Positions 42,019-51,003 of a stretch of 64,000 nucleotides of DNA are shown here, piece by piece; position 1 is the first letter of the stretch; every line of letters begins with the position of its first letter. A program made the position numbers and the translations under genes. Location of the stretch: NCBI GenBank assembly GCA_965199005.1, contig CBDAQK010000001.1, forward strand, positions 1,488,001 to 1,552,000. The letters run 5' to 3'. The notes under the pieces are model-generated. The model had not been told where the DNA came from. It searched no databases and saw nothing but the letters and a program-made list of their open reading frames with translations. The DNA comes from LMUY01 sp965199005. Its GTDB lineage: Bacteria > Pseudomonadota > Alphaproteobacteria > Acetobacterales > Acetobacteraceae.

Positions 42019-42832
42019 AGGCTGGCGCCGGGCTGATGACGTTGCGGACTTCGGAAATCTGGTCGCGCAACCCGTGCACCAGGCTGGTAAATTCCGGGAG
42101 ATAGGTGGTGCCGAGGCTGCGTGGCCGCGGCAGTTCGACCGGTTGCACGTGGACCATGCGGCCAGGCCGGGCGCTCATCACGAAGACGCGGTCGGCGAGG
42201 TAAACCGCCTCGCGCAAATCGTGCGTCACCAAAACGACGGTCGGGCGGCGCGCCATCCAGACATCCTGCAGCACCGCCCATAATTCCTCGCGGGTGAAGA
42301 TGTCCAGCGCGCCGAATGGCTCGTCCAGCATCAACAGGCGGGGGTCGTGGATCAGGGCGCGGCACAGGGAGACGCGCTGTTGCATGCCGCCGGAGAGCTG
42401 CCACGGCGCCTGGTTCTCGAACCCTGCCAACCCGACCAGTGCCAATAGCTCCCGGGCTTTGGCTTCATAGGCAGCCCTGTCGCGCCGCAGCCGGCCGCGA
42501 TGGGGCTTCACCACCTCCAGCGGCAGCAGGACGTTGCGTAGGATGCTGCGCCAGGGCAGCAGCGTCGGGTTTTGAAACGCCATGCCGGCGATCGAGAGCG
42601 GGCCATTCACCTCGTTGCCGTCAACGATCACGGTGCCGTCGCTGGCCGGCCACAGGCCACTGAGCAACTTCATCAACGTCGATTTGCCACACCCGGACGG
42701 CCCAACCACGGCCACGAATTCACCTTGTTGCACCGCCAGGCTCAACTCCGACAGCGCCAATGTGCCGTCGGCACCGCCGTAGCGCAGGCTAACCCGGTCG
42801 ATATCCAAAAACGGCTGCGGCGGTGTCATCAA
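42011..42832 (-). CDS. ABC transporter ATP-binding protein, NitT/TauT type
   Basis: 273 residues. Walker A is VVGPSGCGKSTLMKLLSGLW, the Q-loop MAFQNPTLLPWRSI, the signature QLSGGMQQRVSLCRALIH, Walker B LLMLDEPFGALD and the H-loop VLVTHDL. The LPWRS and FGALDxxTR segments are typical of taurine/nitrate/sulfonate importers. It is the first gene of a two-gene unit with the permease. The 241 bp upstream (42833-43073) show no coding or clear regulatory feature to me. Confidence 0.88.
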   Translation of the reverse strand: MMTPPQPFLDIDRVSLRYGGADGTLALSELSLAVQQGEFVAVVGPSGCGKSTLMKLLSGLWPASDGTVIVDGNEVNGPLSIAGMAFQNPTLLPWRSILRNVLLPLEVVKPHRGRLRRDRAAYEAKARELLALVGLAGFENQAPWQLSGGMQQRVSLCRALIHDPRLLMLDEPFGALDIFTREELWAVLQDVWMARRPTVVLVTHDLREAVYLADRVFVMSARPGRMVHVQPVELPRPRSLGTTYLPEFTSLVHGLRDQISEVRNVISPAPAYA

Positions 42833-43073
42833 GGCGCTGATCCCTGCACATGCAGTGCCGTGTGATCTGCAAACTTCAGGCCACCGCCTTCAGGCCAATG
42901 GCTCAGCGTCCAAAAAGCCGCTTGTCGAGTGCGACCGGTGTCTCTGGCCCTACCGAGATCCGTGTCGCCACCAGCCATTCTGCGGCGTGCCGAAGGGCTT
43001 GCCGGGGAAGCCCGCGTTGATGACCCAGGTGGAGCAAAGCAAGGGCGCTACCCGCCCAAGATCCGGCCGGGTT

Positions 43074-44327
43074 CTAGGTCGGGTCTGCCCGGACGGCCAA
43101 GGATGGCTCTGACCGGGGGGAGCGCACCAACACGAGTGTGCTCAACAGCGTGCCAACGCCGCATACGCCGACCAGCCAGCCCATCGTCCAAGGCGTACCA
43201 TCGGCGAACCACCCGATCATGGCCGCGGTGAAGATGCCGGTGCCGTAATGCAGCGCCCCCACGAGCGCGGAGGCAGCCCCCGCCTTGTGCGGGAAGGCGG
43301 CGAGGGCGCCCGCGACCGAGTTGGCGACGATGAAGCCGAGCATGGAGACGTAGAAGAAGAGCGGCACGACCAACCCAACCAAGCCGCCCAGGCTAAACCG
43401 GGAATCGACCGCCAAGGCCACCCCGGCGAAGGCCGCAATCAAGCCGCCGATGCGGAGCAGCCGGTCCGTCCCTAGTCGCATGACCAGGCGGCTATTGATC
43501 AGGTTGGCGGCCATCATGCCGGAAATATTCAGGCCAAACAGCAAGCCATAGGCTTGGGGCGGCACATGGTAATAGGCAATGTAGGCAAACGGGGTTCCAG
43601 CCAAATACGCGTAGATCCCGCCATAGAAAAACCCGCCAGCAACCGCGTATCCGAGCAGCCGAGGATTGTTGATCAGCAAAACATAGCTGACCACCGCTTC
43701 CCCCAGGCGCTGTGACGAGCGGCGTTGCTTTGGCAGGGTTTCGGGAAGCGCGAGCAGGCCAACCAGGGCCAGGACGCCCATGCCCGTCAGAACCCAGAAA
43801 ATCCCCTGCCACGACCAGAACGTCAGAATTTGGCCGCCCATGATGGGGCCCAGCAACGGCGCGATGCCCATGACCAGCAAGAGGGTAGACAGCATTTGCG
43901 CCGACCGGTCGCGCGCATAAAGGTCGCGCACCATGGCCCGCGCCAGCACAGGCCCGGCACAGGCGCCAACGGCCTCGACGACCCGCCACCCGACCATCTG
44001 CCAGGCGGTCGCCGACAAGGCGCACCCTGCCGACCCGATGACGAACAGCACCACGCCCACCGCGATCGGGATTTTGCGGCCATAGCGGTCCCCGATCGGC
44101 CCCCATAGCAATTGCCCCAGGCTGAACCCGATGAGGAATCCGGAGAGCGTCATCTGGATCCGGCCGGGATCCGCCTTGAACGCGATGCTGAGCGCTGGCA
44201 GCGCCGGCAGATAGATGTCCGTCGAAATCGACGCGAACGCCATCAAGGCGCTGAGGATGAGAAGGAACCGAACGCCCCCTGCGCCGCTTGCAGTGATCAC
44301 GGTTGCGGGCTGTGCCGTTGCAGACAT
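43074..44327 (-). CDS. MFS exporter, Bcr/CflA drug-resistance family
   Basis: 417 residues from this start, twelve predicted spans. Signatures are TDIYLPALPALSIAF in helix 1, GQLLWGPIGDRYGRK as the MFS loop, and RVVEAVGACAGPVLARAMVR, the Bcr/CflA motif of helix 4-5. Relatives export bicyclomycin, chloramphenicol or sulfonamides, or small peptides. Two in-frame ATGs lie upstream at 44348 and 44360 without good ribosome-binding sites. It stands as a single gene. Confidence 0.85.
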   Translation of the reverse strand: MSATAQPATVITASGAGGVRFLLILSALMAFASISTDIYLPALPALSIAFKADPGRIQMTLSGFLIGFSLGQLLWGPIGDRYGRKIPIAVGVVLFVIGSAGCALSATAWQMVGWRVVEAVGACAGPVLARAMVRDLYARDRSAQMLSTLLLVMGIAPLLGPIMGGQILTFWSWQGIFWVLTGMGVLALVGLLALPETLPKQRRSSQRLGEAVVSYVLLINNPRLLGYAVAGGFFYGGIYAYLAGTPFAYIAYYHVPPQAYGLLFGLNISGMMAANLINSRLVMRLGTDRLLRIGGLIAAFAGVALAVDSRFSLGGLVGLVVPLFFYVSMLGFIVANSVAGALAAFPHKAGAASALVGALHYGTGIFTAAMIGWFADGTPWTMGWLVGVCGVGTLLSTLVLVRSPRSEPSLAVRADPT

Positions 44328-44378
44328 GAGCGAACAATGCCACGCCATGCTGCACTGCACAATAACAAACGTCTGGCG

Positions 44379-45755
44379 CTACGTCAGGACCTTACCGGGG
44401 TTGAGAATGCGCTTCGGGTCGACCGCGTTTTTCAGGACCGCCATCAAGGCCAGCTCTTCCGGCTTGCGCGACAGGGGCAGATAGGCACGCTTGGTTTGCC
44501 CGATGCCATGCTCGGCGGAGACGGAGCCGCCATGCCGGGCCACCACGGCGTAGAGCGGGTCTTCCACGACCCCCTTTGGCGACCGGCCCTGCGGCGACGG
44601 ACCGACGACGAGGTGCAAATTGCTATCCGCGACGTGGCCGTAGAACACCGAAGTGGCACCCGGCCAATGCGACGCCAGTTCCGCCCGCAACTCCACCACG
44701 GCCTGTTGCATGAGCCCGAGCGGTATCGACACGTCGAACCCGAGGTGGCCCGGCAGGAGACGAGGGTACTCCGACGGCGCTTCCCGCACCGCCCAGAAGG
44801 CCCGGCGCTCCGCCTCCGACTTGGCCACGACGGCGTCGCGCACCAGCCCGTCCTCGTAGAGCTCGCCCAAGACCGCTTCCAAATGATCGTCGGCACCGTT
44901 CTGGCCAATCTCGATGAGGAGGGCGAGGTCGGTGCCCAACGCCATCGGCGCCTTAACCCCCGCCAGCACGGTGGCGTAGTGCCAATAATCCGCCCACATC
45001 GCCTCGAAGGCCAGCAGCTGTCCCGGAAGAGCGGCCTCCAGCCGGCGCAGGACGGTGACTGCGGCGGTGAAGTCGTCGACGGCGCACAGGGCGGCGCGGC
45101 GGTCCGCCATGCGCGGATGCAGGCCCAGCACCACCCGCGTCACGACCCCGAGCGTGCCCTCGCTCCCAATGAAAAGCTGCGTCCAGTCATAACCGGTGTT
45201 GTTTTTCATGAGCTTGTTCAGCGATGTCAGGATGGTGCCATCCGCGAGCACGACCTCCAGCCCGCGGACGTTCTGCCGCGCCATGCCGTAGCGCAGCACC
45301 GTGTTCCCCCCGGCGTTCGTCGAAATATTCCCGCCAATGCTGCAACTGCCCCGGGCGCCGAGGTCGATGCCGCAGGCGAATCCGGCTGCCTCCGCCGCCT
45401 GATGGATCAGCTCGAGCGGCGTTCCCGCCTTGACGGTGAGCGTGGCCGCCAGCGTGTCAACCTCTTCCACGCCGGTCATCCGCTCCAAGGACAGCGCGAC
45501 ATCCCCGGCGCCGGGATGTGCCCCGCCGCAGAGACCCGTCAGGCCCCCCTGCGGCACGATCGATTGCCCGTGTGCGTGGCAGAGGCGCAGGGCGGTGGCG
45601 ACCTGGCTGGTGTCGCTGGGCAGAAGCAGGGCCACCGGACGCTGCGCCGGCAGGCCGGACCAATCCGACTGGTTGCGCGCTGGGATCGCATCGCCGGTGA
45701 GAACGCAGGGGGGGCCAAGCGCCTCGATGAGCGCTGAGAGGAGGCTTTGGTCCAT
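44379..45755 (-). CDS. FAD-binding oxidoreductase, GlcD/D-2-hydroxyglutarate dehydrogenase-like
   Basis: 458 residues of the VAO/PCMH flavoprotein family. The FAD segment includes IVPQGGLTGLCGGA (about residue 68), GFACGIDLGARGSCSIGGNI and STNAGGNTVLRYGM, then FIGSEGTLGVVTRVVL. The C-terminal cap has YGHVADSNLHLVV (metal/substrate His) and SAEHGIGQTKRAYL. These fit D-lactate, glycolate or D-2-hydroxyglutarate oxidation feeding electrons to a quinone or cytochrome. The start at 45755 has AAAGGA upstream. No GlcE/F partners are adjacent. Confidence 0.85.
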   Translation of the reverse strand: MDQSLLSALIEALGPPCVLTGDAIPARNQSDWSGLPAQRPVALLLPSDTSQVATALRLCHAHGQSIVPQGGLTGLCGGAHPGAGDVALSLERMTGVEEVDTLAATLTVKAGTPLELIHQAAEAAGFACGIDLGARGSCSIGGNISTNAGGNTVLRYGMARQNVRGLEVVLADGTILTSLNKLMKNNTGYDWTQLFIGSEGTLGVVTRVVLGLHPRMADRRAALCAVDDFTAAVTVLRRLEAALPGQLLAFEAMWADYWHYATVLAGVKAPMALGTDLALLIEIGQNGADDHLEAVLGELYEDGLVRDAVVAKSEAERRAFWAVREAPSEYPRLLPGHLGFDVSIPLGLMQQAVVELRAELASHWPGATSVFYGHVADSNLHLVVGPSPQGRSPKGVVEDPLYAVVARHGGSVSAEHGIGQTKRAYLPLSRKPEELALMAVLKNAVDPKRILNPGKVLT

Positions 45756-45909
45756 GGTCGCAGTCCTTTTCCGCCGGGTCGCAGGTAGTCTTATGCTAGC
45801 AGGGCAGAGGACTTTGGACAGTTGACGTGATAGATGACGCCTCGGCGCTGACGAGAGTCGGCATGTCGATTCTGCTGGATGCGTTTTACGCGTCCTCGTC
45901 GCTGAGTCC

Positions 45910-46023
45910 GTAGGGTGGATGCAGTTTGGCATCCCACCACGCATCCCGACGCATCGATCCCGGGACAACAGCCGCGTTGCCGGACCGGCGTGTGGTGGGA
46001 TGCCAAAGCGCATCCCACCCTAC
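45910..46023. repeat. BIME-like pair of inverted palindromic repeats
   Basis: This 330-bp gene-free stretch (45756-46085) contains two arms of 33 bp in opposite orientation: 45910-45942, running from GTAGGGTGG to CATCCCACCACGC, and 45991-46023, running from TGTGGTGGGATGCC to ATCCCACCCTAC. Each arm is itself an imperfect hairpin around TTTGGC/GCCAAA. The arrangement is that of interspersed REP/BIME elements. A third, single copy occurs at 56632-56660. The rest of the gap shows no feature. Confidence 0.7.
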
Positions 46024-46085
46024 AGTTCTTGCGAGGTGGAGGGACGGACGGCGGCAATCCGCAACTCGCCACGTCATGTTTCGCT

Positions 46086-47591
46086 CTATGGCTTGGCGGC
46101 CGCGTCCCAGCCCATGTCGAACAGGAAGAACGATTCACTCGCCGTCGGCTGGAAGCGGACCGGCTTGCGCGCGACGTTCATGGTGACATCCTGGAACAGC
46201 GGCACCACCGCGACGTCGGCATGCAGAGCGTCCAGGGCGGTATGGTAGGCGGCGAGCCGGCTGTTATCATCCAGCGTGTTGCGCGCCGTCTCCAGAGCCT
46301 TGTCTACCACCGGGTTGCGGTATTTGGCCCATTGGCTGGAGCTGTGGAACAGCGGAAACAGCGTGCCGTCCGCATCCTGGCAGCCGCAGGCCCAACGGAA
46401 ATACGAGACATCGCCCGCCTCGTCGGGCCGTCCCTGACGTAGCCGGAGGTAGTTGGCGAGGTCGACCGTGCTCAGCTCCGCCGAGAGGCCGACATCGTTC
46501 AGCATCTGCTGCAGGGCCTGCACGACGCGTTGGTCGAAGGCGGGCGAGGTGAGGAAGCTGACTTTCGCGCCCGGTGCGAGGCCGGCTTGCTTCAGCAGCG
46601 CCTTTGCCTTGGCTGGATCGTAGCCATAGGCCGGGATGGTCGGATCGTATCCGAAGCTGGCTGGCGTCAGCGCCTCGTTCACGGGTTTCGCATAGCCCTT
46701 CAGCAATGCCTCCACGATCGTGTCGCGGTCGATCGCGTGGGCGATGGCTTCGCGCACCCGCACATCCTTGGTCGGGCCATCCTGGGCGTTCAGCTCCAGC
46801 ATGGTGACGCGCTCGCTGGGCGTCCAGAGCACCTTGACCTGCGGGTCGTTTTTCAGCTGGTCGGCATTGTCGGTGGAGAGGATGCGGGTGATGTCGGCCC
46901 GGCCGGTGCGGACGTCGGCGATACGGGTCGACTCGTCGGGCACCGGGTGCATCTCGACATGGGGGAACGGCGGCTGGCCCCGCCAATAATGCGGGTTGGC
47001 GGCCAGTTCCACCTTCACGCCTTGGGTGCGCGAGACGAAGCTATAGGGGCCGCTGCCGACCGGGTGCTGGTTGAATGCATCCCCCACGCGCTCCACGACG
47101 GCTTTCGGGATGATGGATAGCTTGGTCAATTGTCCCAACAACACCGGGTAGGCGGTCTTCGTCGTCAGGCGTACTTCGTGCGCTCCCGCCATCTCGGCCT
47201 TGATGATCTGGTCGAACTGGCTGAGCTGCGGGCTCTTGAACGCCGGGTTGGTGATGCGTTGGATGGTGTAGACCACATCCTCGGGCGTCAGCGGTGATCC
47301 ATCCTGGAAGGTGATGCCGCCGCGGATCGTGAAGACGATGGAGGTGTCGGACTCGTATTTCCACGCGGTGGCGACTTGCGGGACGATCTTGCCGGCGCTG
47401 TCGCGGGTCAGCAGGTTGTCGAAGATGTTCCGGTACACCGCCGTGCTATCCGGGTCCCATTGCAGCTGCGGATCGAGCGAGGCGGGGTCGCTCGGCAGGT
47501 CGACGACGAAATTGGTCTGGTCCGCCCAGGCGGCAGGCGCTGCCAGCAACAATGGAGCGACCACGGCAGCAACGGCGAAATGCGCACGCAT
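46086..47591 (-). CDS. ABC transporter substrate-binding protein, peptide/opine (SBP_bac_5) family
   Basis: 501 residues with a signal peptide (VVAPLLLAAPAAWA). The family start is FVVDLPSDPASLDPQLQWDP, followed by YRNIFDNLLTRDSAGKIVPQ, FTIRGGITFQDGSPLTPEDV, and NQHPVGSGPYSFVS. It binds oligopeptides or similar ligands for a DppBCDF-type importer. It is divergent from a close paralogue at 47722. The 130-bp spacer is the probable shared promoter. Confidence 0.88.
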   Translation of the reverse strand: MRAHFAVAAVVAPLLLAAPAAWADQTNFVVDLPSDPASLDPQLQWDPDSTAVYRNIFDNLLTRDSAGKIVPQVATAWKYESDTSIVFTIRGGITFQDGSPLTPEDVVYTIQRITNPAFKSPQLSQFDQIIKAEMAGAHEVRLTTKTAYPVLLGQLTKLSIIPKAVVERVGDAFNQHPVGSGPYSFVSRTQGVKVELAANPHYWRGQPPFPHVEMHPVPDESTRIADVRTGRADITRILSTDNADQLKNDPQVKVLWTPSERVTMLELNAQDGPTKDVRVREAIAHAIDRDTIVEALLKGYAKPVNEALTPASFGYDPTIPAYGYDPAKAKALLKQAGLAPGAKVSFLTSPAFDQRVVQALQQMLNDVGLSAELSTVDLANYLRLRQGRPDEAGDVSYFRWACGCQDADGTLFPLFHSSSQWAKYRNPVVDKALETARNTLDDNSRLAAYHTALDALHADVAVVPLFQDVTMNVARKPVRFQPTASESFFLFDMGWDAAAKP

Positions 47592-47721
47592 ACGGTGACC
47601 TCGGGCACGGGAACGGTGCCGCGGACTATGTCACCTTCGCCCGCCCCCGGCCAGCGAGGCTGCGGTGATTGCGCTGGTTGACGGGCGCGGGCACAGTCCG
47701 GCCGATGGCGCGGGGGGATGG

Positions 47722-49230
47722 ATGCAACGATTTGTCGCGGCGGTGGCGGGGCTGCTCATGGGAGCCGCCGGGTATGCACCGGCTTTCGCCCAGGGGCCCG
47801 CGACATCCAAGCAGACCTTGGTTATCGACCTGGCGGCGGATGCCGCGACCCTGGACCCGCAACAGCAATGGGACACGGACAGCTACAGCGTCTACCGCAA
47901 CATGTTCGACAACCTCGTCACCCGGGACGTATCCGGCAAGATCGTGCCACAGGTTGCAACGTCCTGGCATTACACCAACCCCACCACCGTGGTGTTCGAC
48001 CTGCGGTCCGACATCCACTTCCAGGATGGGAGCCTCCTCACGCCGGAAGACGTGGTGTTCAGCATCGCGCGCATCACCGACCCGGCGCTCAAGAGTTCAC
48101 AGCTCAGCCAATTCGACCAGATCGTGTCCTCCGACGTCACCGGACCCAGCCAGGTCACCCTGCATACCAAGAGCCCCTACCCCGTCCTATTGGCGCAATT
48201 GGTGAAGCTGTCGGTGGTTCCCAAGGCCTATGTGCAGAAGGTCGGGGATGTCGCGTTCAATCAGCACCCGATGGGCAGCGGCCCCTACCGGCTGCGGGAA
48301 TGGCAGCATGGCGTCCAGATTACGCTGGATGCGGTGCCGAACTATTGGCGTGGTACGCCGCCCTTTCCCAGCGTGGTGTTTCGGGCGGTGCCAGACACGC
48401 CCACCCGTGTCGCGGATTTGCGGGCCGGCCGGGCGGATTTGATCCGGGGGTTGTCCCCCGATGATGCCGAGGCGCTCAAGGGTGAAAAGAGCGTGCAATT
48501 GCTCTCCGTGCCGACGGAGCGTGTGGCCTATCTCTCGGTCAATACGTTGAATGGTGCCACGAAGGATGTGCGGGTCCGCCAGGCCATCGCGCTGGCCATC
48601 GACCGGGATTCACTCATCACCGCCCTGCAGCAGGGCTACGCCAAGCCGGTGAACGAGGTGCTGACGCCGGCTAATTTCGGCTATTCCGGGGATGTCCAGG
48701 GTTGGCCGTTCGATCCCGAGCGGGCGAAGGCCTTGATCAAGGAGGCCGGGGCGCAGGGTGCCTCGCTCAGCTTCATCACGTCCCCGGTGTATGACCGGCG
48801 ACTGAACGAGGCGGTGCAGCAGATGTTGCAGGATGTCGGGTTGAAGGTGGACATCCAGGTGATGGACCAGGCGACCTTCCTGGTCCGGCGGCAGGGGCCA
48901 GCGGACCGGGCGGGAACCTTGTCGCAAGGGCGCTGGTCCTGCGCCTGCCAGGATGCGGATGGCGTGATCTATCCGCTGTTCCGCAGCGGCAGTATTTGGT
49001 CCAAACTCGCCAACCCGGCGTTCGACAAGTTGGTCGACGCCGCCCGCAGCACGTTGGACGAAGCAGAGCGGCTGAAGGACTACCACCAGGCGCTGCAAAT
49101 TCTGCACGACGAAGTGCCGGGAATTGGGCTGTTCCAGGACGTGGCACTCTATGGCGCGGCCCCCGCGTTGCGATGGACGCCCACGGCCAATGAGGCGATG
49201 TTCGTGATGGATATGCGGTGGCAACCATGA
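47722..49230 (+). CDS. ABC transporter substrate-binding protein, SBP_bac_5 family (paralogue)
   Basis: 502 residues with a leader AAVAGLLMGAAGYAPAFAQ. The mature part parallels its divergent neighbour: VIDLAADAATLDPQQQWDTD, YRNMFDNLVTRDVSGKIVPQ, LTPEDVVFSIARITDP, FNQHPMGSGPYRL. A GGGGGG-type ribosome-binding site precedes ATG 47722; a GTG at 47665 is unlikely because it would bury the signal peptide. It is first in a rightward operon with two permeases and two ATPases. Confidence 0.88.
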   Translation: MQRFVAAVAGLLMGAAGYAPAFAQGPATSKQTLVIDLAADAATLDPQQQWDTDSYSVYRNMFDNLVTRDVSGKIVPQVATSWHYTNPTTVVFDLRSDIHFQDGSLLTPEDVVFSIARITDPALKSSQLSQFDQIVSSDVTGPSQVTLHTKSPYPVLLAQLVKLSVVPKAYVQKVGDVAFNQHPMGSGPYRLREWQHGVQITLDAVPNYWRGTPPFPSVVFRAVPDTPTRVADLRAGRADLIRGLSPDDAEALKGEKSVQLLSVPTERVAYLSVNTLNGATKDVRVRQAIALAIDRDSLITALQQGYAKPVNEVLTPANFGYSGDVQGWPFDPERAKALIKEAGAQGASLSFITSPVYDRRLNEAVQQMLQDVGLKVDIQVMDQATFLVRRQGPADRAGTLSQGRWSCACQDADGVIYPLFRSGSIWSKLANPAFDKLVDAARSTLDEAERLKDYHQALQILHDEVPGIGLFQDVALYGAAPALRWTPTANEAMFVMDMRWQP

Positions 49231-49246
49231 CCCGGCGCTGACCCGG

Positions 49247-50167
49247 TTGCGCCGCTTCATCGCCATCCGTCTGCTGCAGGCCGCGATCGCGACCTGGGGC
49301 GTCATGACGCTGGTGTTTTTCGTCATGCATCTGTCGGGTGATCCCACGTTGCTGTTGGTTCCCGAAGGGGCGACGGCACAACAGATCGCGGAGCTCCGGC
49401 ACCAGCTTGGCTTCGACCGTCCATTGCCCGTGCAATACCTCGCCTATGTGTCCGATTTGGCACGGTTCGATTTAGGCGAATCGCTCGTGCAGCGGGCGCC
49501 GGTGTCGCTCATCTTGGGCGCGCGCATCCCCTATACGCTGGCGCTCGCGGGCGGCGCCTTGGCAGTGGCGTTGCTGGTGGGCATCCCCGCCGGCATCGCG
49601 ATGGCGGTGTGGCGCGGCGGCATCGTCGAGCGGGGTCTGTCCGCGCTGGTGCTGGCGGGGCAGAGCATGCCGACATTCTGGTCGGGCATCCTGATGATCC
49701 TGCTGTTCGGCGTCATCCTGCGGTGGTTGCCGACCTCAGGCGCGGATGGTCCGGCGTCGCTCCTGATGCCGTCCATCGCGCTGGGGGCGCTTGCCATGTC
49801 CACCTTCGCCCGCATGACACGGATTTCGGTGCTGGACGAATTAGGACGGGACTATGTGGTGGCGGCGCGGGCGCGAGGGCTGTCGCTGGGCGGTGTCGTG
49901 GTGCGCCATGTGTTGCGCAACGCCGCAATTCCCGTCGTCACGGTCACCGCGTTGGAAATCGGCAATCTATTGGCCGGCGCCGTGATTGTAGAGACCGTCT
50001 TTGCCTGGCCCGGCATTGGCCAGCTGGCGATGCAGTCGATTGCCGCCCGTGATTTTCTGGTGGTGCAGGCGGTCGTGCTGTTCGTATCGGCGACCTATAT
50101 CCTGCTCAACCTGCTGGCCGACCTCACCTATACCATCATCGATCCGCGTATCCGCGCCGCCGCATGA
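49247..50167 (+). CDS. ABC transporter permease, DppB type
   Basis: 306 residues, about six spans. The typical start RFIAIRLLQAAIATWGVMTL and FFVMHLSGDP match DppB/OppB. The EAA loop is DYVVAARARGLSLGGVVVRH, with VETVFAWPGIGQLAMQSIAA further on. The start is a TTG; no ATG lies in frame before the first helix. It overlaps the DppC-type gene by 4 bp. Confidence 0.87.
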   Translation: MRRFIAIRLLQAAIATWGVMTLVFFVMHLSGDPTLLLVPEGATAQQIAELRHQLGFDRPLPVQYLAYVSDLARFDLGESLVQRAPVSLILGARIPYTLALAGGALAVALLVGIPAGIAMAVWRGGIVERGLSALVLAGQSMPTFWSGILMILLFGVILRWLPTSGADGPASLLMPSIALGALAMSTFARMTRISVLDELGRDYVVAARARGLSLGGVVVRHVLRNAAIPVVTVTALEIGNLLAGAVIVETVFAWPGIGQLAMQSIAARDFLVVQAVVLFVSATYILLNLLADLTYTIIDPRIRAAA

Positions 50168-51000
50168 GGTCGCGGGTTTCGCCGGGCGTGGCGATCATTC
50201 TTTTGCTGCTGATTTTGTTTGTGGCCGCGGCGGCGCTCGCCCCCTGGCTGTCGCCGCATGATCCGTTGCGCCAATCGCTGCTGCTCCGCCTCCGGCCACC
50301 TGGCAGCTCCAACCCGTCCCAAGGATTGTTCCCCCTGGGGACCGACGATCTGGGCCGCGACTTGTTGTCCCGCATTCTCTATGGCGCGCGCGCCTCGTTC
50401 ATGGTCGCGATTCTGTCGGTCTCCGTCTCGTTGGTGGTCGGCACGGCATTGGGCCTGCTGGCGGGATGGTTTCGCGGCTGGACGGCGACGGTGATCATGC
50501 GGCTGGTCGATACCATGCTGTCGGTGCCCGCCATCCTGCTCGCGGTGCTGACGGTCGCGGTGCTGGGCCCTAGCTTCCTGACGCTGATCCTGGTGCTCGG
50601 GCTGACGCGCTGGCCGCGCTATACAAGGGTGGCCTACGCCTCGACCCTGCAGGTGGCCTCGCTGCCCTACATCCAGGCGGCGGAGATGGCGGGTGCCGGG
50701 TCCACGCGCATCTTGGCACGGCATATCCTGCCGAACGTCGCCGGTCCGCTGCTGGTGGTTGCCACCAGCGAGTTCGGCTTGATGATTTTGTTCGAGGCCG
50801 GGTTGTCATTCCTGGGCCTTGGCATCCAGCCGCCGGCTCCGAGCTGGGGCTCGATCATGAGCACGGGCCGGCAATATGTGGAACGCGCCTGGTGGATGAC
50901 GGTGTTTCCCGGCCTGGCGCTGTTTATCGTGGTGGTTTGCGTGAACGTGCTGGGCGACTGGCTGCGCGACCGCCTCGACCCACGGTCCGCGGGGCGTTAG
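50164..51000 (+). CDS. ABC transporter permease, DppC type
   Basis: 278 residues. The N-terminus RVSPGVAIILLLLILFVAAA and the landmark GTDDLGRDLLSRILYGARAS are characteristic of DppC/OppC. The EAA loop is PYIQAAEMAGAGSTRILARH, and FEAGLSFLGLGIQPPAPSWG closes the family signature. It pairs with the DppB-type permease. Coupled by ATGA to the preceding gene. Confidence 0.88.
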   Translation: MRSRVSPGVAIILLLLILFVAAAALAPWLSPHDPLRQSLLLRLRPPGSSNPSQGLFPLGTDDLGRDLLSRILYGARASFMVAILSVSVSLVVGTALGLLAGWFRGWTATVIMRLVDTMLSVPAILLAVLTVAVLGPSFLTLILVLGLTRWPRYTRVAYASTLQVASLPYIQAAEMAGAGSTRILARHILPNVAGPLLVVATSEFGLMILFEAGLSFLGLGIQPPAPSWGSIMSTGRQYVERAWWMTVFPGLALFIVVVCVNVLGDWLRDRLDPRSAGR

Positions 51001-51003
51001 CGG

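Noticed and set aside
44112..45737. 541-residue plus-strand open frame opposite the GlcD-like gene
   Set aside because: Arg/His/Gln-rich shadow sequence without motifs; the flavoprotein on the other strand is certain.
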